Source of the DNA: Cryptomeria japonica
Taxonomy: Eukaryota; Streptophyta; Pinopsida; Cupressales; Cupressaceae
Assembly (NCBI RefSeq): GCF_030272615.1
Contig: NW_026729349.1
Location: 30,001-92,002, forward strand
Reading direction: 5' to 3'
DNA length: 62,002 nt
This document shows, one piece after another, positions 35,294-44,080 of the stretch (positions are counted from its first letter, which is position 1; every line of letters begins with the position of its first letter). The notes under the pieces were generated by a model that ran no database searches, was not told the DNA's origin, and was given only the letters and a program-made list of their open reading frames with translations. The position numbers and the translations under genes were made by a program.

Positions 35294-36443
35294 CATCCTT
35301 TCTGATTTTTCATGCTTAGATTTGAAAAAATTGATTACATTTCCATGTTTGATCTTTTGCAAAATTTTAGAGGTGATTGCATAAAAACCCTAAATTTTCT
35401 TTTTAGTAATTGAACCTATGAAATGTCTAAATGTTAATGCCTGTTTCAGATCTGCCCTTCTATTACAAATTTTCAATTCGTATTTGTGCTTTAATTCTGA
35501 AAATTAAGTGGTTAAATGTCAAAACCCTAATTTTTGAAACCCTCTTGATTCAACCTTTGTCCGACAATTTCACTGATCAAAACATCTCCAAATCAGCTGT
35601 AACTTTGGATTCCACAATAAATTCACAATATCTTTCATCCCTGAAAATTTGGAAAAAAGTTGCGAGGACCGTGGCGCCGAGCGCCACCGTCTCCGACATT
35701 TTTCCCGAAATTTTGGGAGCGAGATCTTACTGTATTTTCCTGCTAAAATCCAGAATTTTGGCTGATTTTATCAATTTTAACACCTTCAAAATAATAGTCA
35801 AAGTTGGTCTTGTGATTGCTTGGATTAAGGCTTCTAAACATTTAAAAATTATTGAAATTGAAATTTTGTGTCAAAATTGTGTTCTTACTGTCCTAAATCT
35901 GAAAAGTGTGTTATCATTCATTAAAAATTTCAGTGCTTTATTCAAATTCTTGCATTTTGTGACTTTTGAAATTAAGTGCTTAATTACAACAACTTTGATT
36001 TCTGCTTTCAAAATTGAATTTTGCATGAAATTGAGTCAATTTTCAAATTCCAAAATTTACATTGCTCTGGATATTCCCTCTAAAATCACAAAATTCAAAA
36101 TTTCAGTTTCCCTCTCTTTTTCAAAATTCAAATTTTTGCATTTTTTGACAATCTTGATAAGGTTCAATTTTGAGATTACAACTTTAATTTGGCCTATCTA
36201 CAGATCGTAAAATCACTCAATTTTTTCAGATTAGCTCTAAAATCATCATACCTTTCATCCCTGCAAATTTCGAAAAAAGTTGCAAGGACCGTGTTGCACT
36301 CCGGGCACCACGGTCCTGGGCATTTTTTCTGAAATTTCGGGAGACTGTTGTGATTGCATTTAACAGCTTAAATCTAGAAGATTGGCTGATTTTACTGAAA
36401 ATTGCTACCTCTAAATTCAAAATCTTCTCTCTCTTTCTAGTGC
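35294..36443 (+). other. Long leader of the inner element
   Basis: 1.15 kb between primer site and the first gag-frame start, with no convincing coding sequence; a 259-codon open frame (35431-36210) is Ile/Lys/Phe-rich and has no known motif. Two GC-rich hairpins stand out in AT-rich surroundings: GTGGCGCCGAGCGCCAC at 35669-35685 (perfect 7-bp stem) and GACCGTGTTGCACTCCGGGC with its partner at 36287-36316. Packaging or dimerisation signals would be expected in such a leader (inference). Confidence 0.5.
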
Positions 36444-38279
36444 ATGAGTTTTACAACAATAAGCCCTACTTACACTATTCCCGTTAGACGAAGCCGTAGA
36501 ATTAAGTCTTTCCAAGGTTTAACTACTGAGGAGATGGAACCTAATTTGAATAGCCTTTTTAACGAGGACATGGGTAATTCCTCTAATCCTCCTAATGATG
36601 AAGAAGCTCTCCATGAGGTTTCTGAAGAACAACTTTCGAAATTGGATAACCAATTTGATGATTTTTGACAATGGATGTCTCAAGAATACCCTGATAGTCA
36701 AACTTTTCCTTTAATTGAGGGTCTAAAACGTATGCTTCAAAGTGATAAGAATGGAATTGATATTTTGCGTGGTATTGCACACATTGTGGATTCGAATGTG
36801 ATGCCTATGAAGAGTTGTGCTGAAAATTTAGGTTATACACAACCCCCTACTCAAGTCAATCATTCTATTCCTTTGACAACTCCTATTGCTAGTATACCTA
36901 CCTTTACATCAAACATCATGGCTACTTCTATACAAGACATTCCTCCTGTGATTACTAGTCATGGGGGCAACCCTTCTTCTTCAATTAACCCTCTTCCTTC
37001 ATTCAATCCGACTTCTTCATTCATTCCTTCAATGAGTGTCCCTATTATATCTCCACAAATGAACATGACGCAAGGGGGCAATTCATTTAACCATTCCATC
37101 CCTCCTTGTAGTATTCCTCTTGCCCACTCACCTCCTATGACTAATTATCATAGAGTCCCACCACCTTACTCTTTACCTTCTTTCAATAACACAACACCTC
37201 CATCTCAATCTAACACATCCAATATGAACTCTTCGACTGAAGCGACCATTAACAATCTTGCACAAACTGTCTCTTCTTTACAGCAACAAATTGCCTCTAT
37301 GAATCAATCTAAGTTTAGTGTGCCCACTTTTGATGTTGCGAGCCCACTTTCTCTTGACATTGTTCGAGCTATCCCTCCTAAACATGTTGAAATCCCGCAT
37401 TTGGAGCTGTATAATGGTAAAGGTGATCCTCTAACACATGTTAAGACTTTTCAAAAAATTTGTACTGATTTTTCTTATGACCAAAGGTTGCTTGCAAAAT
37501 TGTTCACTAGAACATTAAGAGACAAAGCCTTACAATGGTATTGCTCGTTGCCTTCTTATTCTATTACTTCTTTCGAACAACTTGCAAATGCTTTCATTCA
37601 ACAATTCCAAAACAATATAAGTCCTAAGGTTACTTTGATTGATTTAATGCATTGTAAACAAGGTGTTAAAGAAAAAGTGATTGATTTCATTGGTAGATAT
37701 AAGCATTTGTATGCTCAAATTTCTTTTCCAGTGCCTGACAATGATATTCAAAGAATCTTTATTTCTAATTTACAAAAAGATATTCGAGACAAACTTCTGT
37801 TTTCTGAGTTTACTTCTTTCCAACAGTTGTGCGCCACTCTTCACAATTATCAACTGACTGTGAGTCAAATGGAACAATCACATCCTATGGCTCCGAGTGA
37901 TAAGGGTGATAGCAGTCAACAACCATTTGGGAAGTTTAAACCGAATAGAGATTCCATCAAATTCAATGAAAACATCATCAACAACAATGTGAATGCAGCA
38001 TCAGGTGTGCCTCCTATTTCTAAATTTTTCAAGAAAGAAAGAAAGTATACTCCTTTGAATGAATCATTGCATAGTATTATGAATAAGTTATTGGAACAAA
38101 ATGTGCTTACTCTTCCTTCTATAAGACAAATTGATCTTGCAAAGATTACTTCACCTTATTTCGATAATAAATCTTTTTGTCAATTTCACCGTCAGCCTGG
38201 GCATGATACTGAAAAATGTTTTTCTTTAAAGGGTAAAATTCAAGATTTGATTGATAACAATACTATCTCTGTTTCTTGA
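36444..38279 (+). CDS. Tat-type gag of the inner element
   Basis: One frame from ATG 36444 (MSFTTISPTYTIPVRRSRRI) through a TGA at 36666 to TGA at 38277. The TGA at 36666 is one C-to-T change from Arg. The main 534-codon part begins with a Pro/Ser/Asn-rich region. It then has the capsid domain 'HLELYNGKGDPLTHVKTFQK', 'LFTRTLRDKALQWYCSLP', 'SFEQLANAFIQQF' and 'LIDLMHCKQG' (retrotransposon gag, PF03732 style). Near its end is 'FCQFHRQPGHDTEKCFSLK', the CxxH...H...C knuckle followed by 'KIQDLID', characteristic of Tat-lineage gag. The product would form the virus-like particle shell. No frameshift is seen. Confidence 0.85.
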
Positions 38280-39887
38280 GTGAATGATAAAGGCAACACA
38301 TCTGTAGCTCCTCCTAACCAAAATCTTCAGATTTTCACTGATCCATTGCCTTCTCATACCTCTAATGCAATTGAGGCTAATGATTCCTCTCTCTCATCTG
38401 ATGGTCTTGTGTCTATGACTCCGAATGTGATTAACTTTGTAGAGCAGCAAGAAATCCCTAAAGAACCTTCCATCACATTTGATTCCAGTGAAACCATTAG
38501 GGCACCTGATGGTCCTTTATACATAGTTGCAAAAGTTAAGAATACACCTTGCCGTGGAGTGCTTATTGATCCTTCGTGCATGGTTAATGTTATTACTGAA
38601 GAATTTCTTTTTACTTTGCAATTGAATCAAGTGATCTATGACAAAACAGATGTGATTGTGAAACTATTTGATGCATTTTCTTCTCCTGCAATTGGTTCTA
38701 TTACATTGCCTATTGAGGTCCATAACAAATCTCTTGATGTGAACTTTGCTATTATTCCATCTTCCGAACAATTTCGTGTGAAGCTTGGCTATCCTTGGCT
38801 ATCTTCCATGAAAGCTATTGCTTCTCCTATTCATAAGTGTTTGAAATTTCCCCATAATGGTGAAGTTGTTACTGTCAATCATAGTCTCTTTAAACCAGCT
38901 GAAAGAACTTCTAGCGTTCCTCTTGATTACTTTTGGCCTAAACAATTCCAATCTCTTCCTCCGCGAAGTGATCATCTTTTCAAATCTTATCAAAAGTGGA
39001 AAACAGATATGATCCTATCTCTAAATGAACCTAGAGCACCTAAACTTGATATTCCTATCATTCTTGAGAAGGAAGTTCTTCCTTTGAAAGATAAAACTAA
39101 TGTCTTTCCTCAAGAAGATTCTCAACCCATCCCTATGGATGTGACTATGTCTATACCTAATAAACTTCCTAAGAGTAGACCTATACCTCCTCGTCATGAT
39201 GGACTTGGTCTTCTCCCTAAACTAAAAATTCCTCCTTTATATGGAGCAGTTCCTCCTCCTTCTTTTTATAGAGAGAAGAGACCTTCTTCTTCTCCTATTA
39301 TCCAGCCTAAGAGACCACAACCTAAACACCCAAGTGCTAAGGATGAGAACATTCCTCCTCCTCAGTCTTCTCCACTTCCTACTAAGACTAGACGAAATCG
39401 TTCTACACGTGAAAGCCGACGAAAGCGTCGTCTTAGAGCTCAGGCAGCTGCTTCTCAAACTTTGCAATCTCCAAAAACACCTTCAACAAGCATGATTCCA
39501 TTTTCTCCTCAGCCGGACATTGAGCCTAAATCTCCTAAACATAAGATGCATGATGGTCTTGATCCTGTGCGAGTTAAAGATCCTATTTTTATAAATCTTG
39601 ATGATGATATGGATGAAAATGTTATTCATGATGAAAATATTACTCCTCTTGCTTCTGATAGTGAATATGAACTTGTTGACGTCGATAATCATTTATCTAA
39701 TGAATTTTCTAAAGCACTTATCCTAGCTCCTAGACAAGAACAATGTGGCTCGGAACATGAACATAGCCCTTGTTTAGATCTTGTGATAGCTCCATCTGCT
39801 GTGTTGGATGTTCCTCCTCTAGCGTGTTCCCTGCCTTCCCAAAACATTGATCAGCAAGATCGAGGGGTAGATGACATGCTAGACTAG
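38280..39887 (+). CDS. Protease-like ORF of the inner element, active site altered
   Basis: 535 codons in the same frame as gag, separated from it only by TGA 38277-38279, so the two may once have been one polyprotein or be linked by stop readthrough. Residues ~75-210 match the Tat protease fold: 'PLYIVAKVKNTPCRGVLIDPSC', then 'LGYPWLSSMKAIASPIHKCLKF', corresponding to LLGRPW. The catalytic triplet position reads D-P-S-C where Tat proteases have D-x-G-S-S, so the essential Gly is missing. The rest is Pro/Ser-rich with a basic run (TRRNRSTRESRRKRRLRAQA, a possible nuclear or nucleic-acid-binding signal) and an acidic end. No RT follows. Confidence 0.7.
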   Translation: MNDKGNTSVAPPNQNLQIFTDPLPSHTSNAIEANDSSLSSDGLVSMTPNVINFVEQQEIPKEPSITFDSSETIRAPDGPLYIVAKVKNTPCRGVLIDPSCMVNVITEEFLFTLQLNQVIYDKTDVIVKLFDAFSSPAIGSITLPIEVHNKSLDVNFAIIPSSEQFRVKLGYPWLSSMKAIASPIHKCLKFPHNGEVVTVNHSLFKPAERTSSVPLDYFWPKQFQSLPPRSDHLFKSYQKWKTDMILSLNEPRAPKLDIPIILEKEVLPLKDKTNVFPQEDSQPIPMDVTMSIPNKLPKSRPIPPRHDGLGLLPKLKIPPLYGAVPPPSFYREKRPSSSPIIQPKRPQPKHPSAKDENIPPPQSSPLPTKTRRNRSTRESRRKRRLRAQAAASQTLQSPKTPSTSMIPFSPQPDIEPKSPKHKMHDGLDPVRVKDPIFINLDDDMDENVIHDENITPLASDSEYELVDVDNHLSNEFSKALILAPRQEQCGSEHEHSPCLDLVIAPSAVLDVPPLACSLPSQNIDQQDRGVDDMLD

Positions 39888-40614
39888 TTACATTAGCATA
39901 GTAGATTCTCTCCTCCTCTCTTTTGTTACTTCTTCTATATGTTATTCTCATTCTTCTATTTGTTGTCCTTGGTGTTGTCTACTTGAGGACGATGCAAAGC
40001 ATTGAGATCTCTCGGTCTCTCTCATGTTGACTCAAAAGACACATGTGTTCCCTTCTTCTAGGTGACCTTCCTTGATTGGGGAATGAAGAACAATTATGCA
40101 TACATACATATGATATATATACATGAATTATCATACAGCATACTGACCCCGAGGAAAGCGAAGTCACCTTGTGCTTTGTGTTTTGTGGCTATTATCCTTG
40201 GGCTTATCTCACACTTGGGGGCTAAATCCTTGCGATAATGTGCTCCTTTCCTTTCTCATTTCTTATATGTATCACTACCTTAAAGCAATCACCCCCGGTG
40301 AGGCATGTGCGATCACTTTAACGTAGGGGGGTATACATCCCGTTCATATCTTTTCAAGATACTTGAAAATTTCTTGGCAAATTTAGCCTTGCCTTGAAAA
40401 TTTTTGATATCTTTCTTGCATGACTCATAGTGAGGGAGCCTTACTACTGACAGTCATGGTTCTCCCTCGTGATCTTCCCTTTTACTTTGTCAATCGAAGT
40501 CGTAAGATCCTTAGTCCACTGGGGGCTTTGTGTATCTTGCCTCCTTGACATGGTGAAAGTCTTTCAATGTTGTTTCCTTGTACTTTACCGGAAGTATGAG
40601 CATACATACTCCCA
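39888..40614 (+). other. 3' non-coding region of the inner element
   Basis: No coding signal. The phrase 'CTTTGTGTTTTGTGGC...ACTTGGGGGCTAAATCCTTG' (40160-40233) and two more 'GGGGGCT' purine tracts (40213 and 40520) precede the true polypurine tract. These extra tracts would allow secondary plus-strand priming. Confidence 0.5.
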
Positions 40615-40631
40615 CTAAAGTGGGGGCTAAA
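40615..40631 (+). other. Polypurine tract of the inner element
   Basis: CTAAAGTGGGGGCTAAA directly before the 3' LTR, identical to the Tat element's tract. Confidence 0.85.
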
Positions 40632-41893
40632 TGTAGCGTCCTAAAATTGAGACACTTGCAATTTTGACTGCATTTCGGTCTTCACGATGGCGACGCAACA
40701 CGCAACCTGAATGGAGACCCTGAAACTTGCTCACGACACTGAAAACTGCATTTTTCAAGCACCTTGGCCTGAACCTCCTTGCACCCTGCTGTCCCGGGAG
40801 GTGGGACCAGAGCGCCCAGCGCCCTGGTCCTTCAGGACCAGGGCGCCCAGTGCCCTGGTCCCCAGGACCATGGTGCCCAGCGCCCTGGTCCCTGGGTCCT
40901 ATTTTGGGCCTGGTCTCCTAAGGGGTCTCGGGTCTTTTTGTTTGCAAATTGGAAATTAACTTTCCTGGTCGGCCTAAGGTCGAGAAAATCAGTCTATCAG
41001 CCCTAAATGACAAGTATATAAACTACATTTTTCTCTCTCATTTGGCATGATGATGATGATGATGGAAAAGGGTGGAAATTATACTCAAGCATTCAAGCAT
41101 TCAAGCATTCCTTCAAGCAATTGATCATTTCAAGTCTCCATTCAAGGCTAAGTGTTGCATTCAAGACAAGGATTCAACCATTGAAGAGGAGATCACATAC
41201 TACATGCTACAACATACAACATACAACATCTATACCTTCGCACATAAGGATACAAACATCCTTAGAACAAGGTATTAGTACTTGTTTTACATACATTTAC
41301 ATTTACAGCACTTGCTCATTTCTTGGTTAATTCCAAAACTGGGGTTTGACCTAAAGGCAAACCCCTAATCCCTAACCCCCCAATCGTCTTCGCTTTTCTG
41401 TGTAGGTTGCAGGTACGCGGCTGAAATTGAAGATCTGGAATCCTTGTGCAGAGACGGATGGATCCCCCTTCGTTTCGCGGATTTTTCGGAGGACCGTGGC
41501 GCCGGGCGCCATCGTCCTGATAACTTTTTCTCAAATTTGCAGGACAGCATCGTATCGACATTTTACTGCTAATTCCAAGTCCGCAGCTTCATACTGTATT
41601 CCTATCTCAGTTTATAAGCGAATCTTTATCACTTTCTATGCATGCTTAGCTTAATTCTCCTATCAACATTCTTTACAAAAGAGGGTAGCCTTGCTGTCTT
41701 AACCCTTGAAACACATTTAGCATCCAATCTTGCATTGCGTGGGATTGGATCTTGTGGGTTTCAACCCCTCTTTTGAATGTAAAGTCTCTCCCCTAAGTGA
41801 AAACCATCGAATCCTAGCGAACCTCCCTCCTCTCTCCTCGGAGTTGGAAGAGGGGAGAACAACTAGGGTTCGATCGTGATTTTCCGCTTTACA
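40632..41893 (+). repeat. 3' LTR of the inner element
   Basis: 1,262 bp, almost identical to 34073-35272, with the TATA box at 41015-41023. It has two extra ~30-bp copies of the GC-rich unit (GACCAGGGCGCCCAGTGCCC and variants, 40800-40905), where the 5' LTR has one. Confidence 0.9.
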
Positions 41894-41898
41894 GTTGT

Positions 41899-42092
41899 AT
41901 TGATATAGATGTAGAGATAGCATTAACACTAATGCATGGTCTTTTAGAAGCTTTAGTACGTTTGCAGGGATTATAGCCAAGTCCAAAGGCATAATTGTGA
42001 AAATTAGTCTCTAGAGGAACTCTTATCCCTTGTTCATGAGCACCACAACCTTTTCCATGATACCCATGCTTAGCAAAAATGCGAAACCACGA
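41899..42092 (-). pseudogene. G-patch-like segment linking Tat protease to RT (frameshifted)
   Basis: In the frame one base off ORF1 the sequence reads YGRGFAF followed by AKHGYHGKGCGAHEQGI, which resembles the G-patch pattern (GF..L..MGY.G.GLG....GI). G-patch domains are known directly after the protease in betaretroviruses and near protease in some plant Ty3/gypsy polyproteins (family knowledge). The run stays open to the insertion of the inner element at 41894/34072 and then continues in the RT frame. A one-base change in the A-run at 42074-42079 explains the shift. Whether the shift is decay or programmed cannot be told from one copy. Confidence 0.55.
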
Positions 42093-43909
42093 CCATAACG
42101 ATCAGCCATTTCAGGAAGAGAAGGTGGTTTTTCATAAGACAAAGAATCAAACTCTTCATAATCAGAGATGTGAGGAGAAGAAGTTTGAGAAGTGGCCACA
42201 AAATTATTACTCATAGATTCAGGTAAGGTTGATTGATTTTTAGCTTCTTCCTTCTTTTCAACTTTAAGCTCTCTAGAAGGAACCTTATATTCACCTACAA
42301 AAGTGGGATTGAAATCAAGGGATCCCCAATCATCTTCTTCGAGGATCTTCTCAGGATCAAAATCCTTCTTATGTGTAGTTTCAAGTCGAGAAGAATCTTC
42401 TTCAGGAGCTCCAGACTCATCCAAAGAATTTTGATCATCGGAGAGCGAGGATTCATCGATAGGTTTCTTGTTTAAAGAGTCATCACTAGGCGAGGATGGC
42501 TTAGAAGAACCCCCTTTGGAAGTAGATGTTTGTAGACAAGCTTGAAAATTAGTATCACCTATAAAAGTATATGTCTTATTGTTATAGACGAATTTAACTT
42601 GTCTATGCAATGTAGAGGGGACAGCTTGCATGCTGTGAATCCAAGGCCTCCCTAATAACAAGTTATATGTTAAATTTCCCGACATAACATGGATAGGAGT
42701 AGGCAAAGTAACAGGTCCTACTGTGAGAGGTAAGGTGATGATACCTAATGAAGTCTTAGCCACATTGTCAAAGCCACGAATGGGATGAGAGTCAGGCTCA
42801 ATAAGAGACGTATCCACATTCATCTTATGCAATAGATTAATGCTACACACATTAAGGCTAGAGCCATTATCTACTAGTGTTCGTCTTATAGTAGTGTCTT
42901 TCATGATAACCACAATCATCAAGGGATCATATTGTTGTTGAATTTCACTAGTAGGCAACTCATCTTGGGTAAACACAATTTGAGCTTTAGGATTCATCAC
43001 AGAGTTAACCAAAGATGCTATATTACTAGATGTATTCGGTGGAGGAACATTCAAATCTTTCAAGGCATTTTGTAACATTCCATGATGAGCGGAAGAAGTT
43101 TGAATCAAATCCCAAAGGGATATCTTAGCGGGGGTAGCTTTAAGTTGTTCTATGAGATCATATTCCTTACCCATAACTTGCAAAATACGGGGAGCTTGTG
43201 GAAGAATTGGTTGAGGATTAGGAAGAGCAACTGGAATAACAGGAGGAGGATTAGGCTGCCTATTATTTTTGGTGTGATAAGTATGGGCAACCGCATGATA
43301 ACTCTCTCTAGTTATTTGCTTGGCATAACTATAAGGACTTATAGGTTTTCTTCCTTGCAAGGTGATAATTGGTTTATTAGGAGTACGAAAGGAATCATGG
43401 TCATACCCTCCTTGGACAGTAAGGAGAGGTGATTTAGGAACTTGAAAGGTGGGAGAAGGATAAGCACCTTGGACTTCAAAAAGAGGCTTGTTATGTTCAT
43501 TCAAGTTTATCATGTTAACCAATTTAGCAGTCTTGTTCTTGTTTAAAGATTTCGATAAAGCCACAAAGTCATCAAGAGCATCATCCAACAAAGCATGATC
43601 ATATCGGTTAAAAGGCTTATCTTTTGATTCAAAAGGAGACATCTCCTCATAGAGGGGATTATTGAAAACAACCATGTTACTAGATTCAGGGGAAGAGTTG
43701 ATAGGAATGTATCCTTGAGAGGAATCATTCGACTTATCTTTCTCATCACACCTAAATGGCATAGTAACAAGGTTTATGAGTTTTTGGTAAAATGAAGGTT
43801 TGGCATCTTTAGGGTTTAAAAACTCATCTAAAGCTTCATCTAATTCGTCTTGGCTATACTCATAATAATCATCAAAAGCATGAACATTTTGCAAATAAAA
43901 ATTTGACAT
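42023..43909 (-). CDS. Tat ORF1: low-complexity N-terminus plus aspartic protease, no gag
   Basis: 628 codons, open, starting only ~150 nt after the primer site. Residues 1-130 contain two acidic motifs (LDEALDEFL and LDDALDDFV). Residues 143-190 hold three ~25-residue repeats around 'VQGAY/VQGGY/LQGRK'. Residues 215-240 are Pro-rich. Residues 250-290 (YDLIEQLKATPAKISLWDLI) match the conserved stretch that precedes protease in Tat/Athila polyproteins. The protease has LVDNGSSLNV (residues 346-354, catalytic Asp347) and LLGRPW (418-423), the flap-side motif. No retrotransposon capsid domain or zinc knuckle is visible, so ORF1 is protease with a replaced or lost gag. The terminal ~28 residues (from FLLSMG) are out of frame: the alternative frame from an A-run at 42074-42079 continues into a G-patch-like motif and pol. 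Confidence 0.75.
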   Translation of the reverse strand: MSNFYLQNVHAFDDYYEYSQDELDEALDEFLNPKDAKPSFYQKLINLVTMPFRCDEKDKSNDSSQGYIPINSSPESSNMVVFNNPLYEEMSPFESKDKPFNRYDHALLDDALDDFVALSKSLNKNKTAKLVNMINLNEHNKPLFEVQGAYPSPTFQVPKSPLLTVQGGYDHDSFRTPNKPIITLQGRKPISPYSYAKQITRESYHAVAHTYHTKNNRQPNPPPVIPVALPNPQPILPQAPRILQVMGKEYDLIEQLKATPAKISLWDLIQTSSAHHGMLQNALKDLNVPPPNTSSNIASLVNSVMNPKAQIVFTQDELPTSEIQQQYDPLMIVVIMKDTTIRRTLVDNGSSLNVCSINLLHKMNVDTSLIEPDSHPIRGFDNVAKTSLGIITLPLTVGPVTLPTPIHVMSGNLTYNLLLGRPWIHSMQAVPSTLHRQVKFVYNNKTYTFIGDTNFQACLQTSTSKGGSSKPSSPSDDSLNKKPIDESSLSDDQNSLDESGAPEEDSSRLETTHKKDFDPEKILEEDDWGSLDFNPTFVGEYKVPSRELKVEKKEEAKNQSTLPESMSNNFVATSQTSSPHISDYEEFDSLSYEKPPSLPEMADRYGRGFAFLLSMGIMEKVVVLMNKG

Positions 43910-44059
43910 TTAAAAAAGATTGCATAAAATTTAAACACACAATGCAAAGAAACACACTCTTTTTTTTTTCTTTTTTTCTTCTTAATGAAAATGAAATGGA
44001 AACACACTAAATCTAGATCTAGATCTAACAAATGCAATGCAAGAGGAAGCAATGATAGA

Positions 44060-44080
44060 TTCACGTCGGGTTCACCAAAA
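44060..44080 (-). other. Primer-binding site of the Tat element
   Basis: On the minus strand TGGTGAACCCGACGTG follows the LTR after three T residues. The 21-nt stretch is identical to 35273-35293 in the inner element. I cannot assign the priming tRNA with certainty. Confidence 0.85.

Larger units (their letters stand above)
34073..41893 (+). mobile_element. Non-autonomous gag-only partner element nested in the Tat element
   Basis: LTRs at 34073-35272 and 40632-41893 begin TGTAGCRTCCTAAAATTG and end CCGCTTTACA. The duplication GTTGT lies at 34068-34072 and 41894-41898. A primer site at 35273 and a purine tract at 40615 give plus orientation, opposite to its host. The 5.4-kb interior holds a Tat-type gag followed by a protease-like domain and then about 0.75 kb of non-coding sequence. 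No RT, RNase H or integrase is present. The LTRs are nearly identical apart from a copy-number change in a GC-rich repeat, so it is the youngest insertion of the nest. Confidence 0.92.

Noticed and set aside
35431-36210. 259-codon ORF in the leader of the inner element
   Set aside because: AT-rich, Ile/Phe/Lys-heavy, contains no motif and lies between primer site and gag where a leader is expected.
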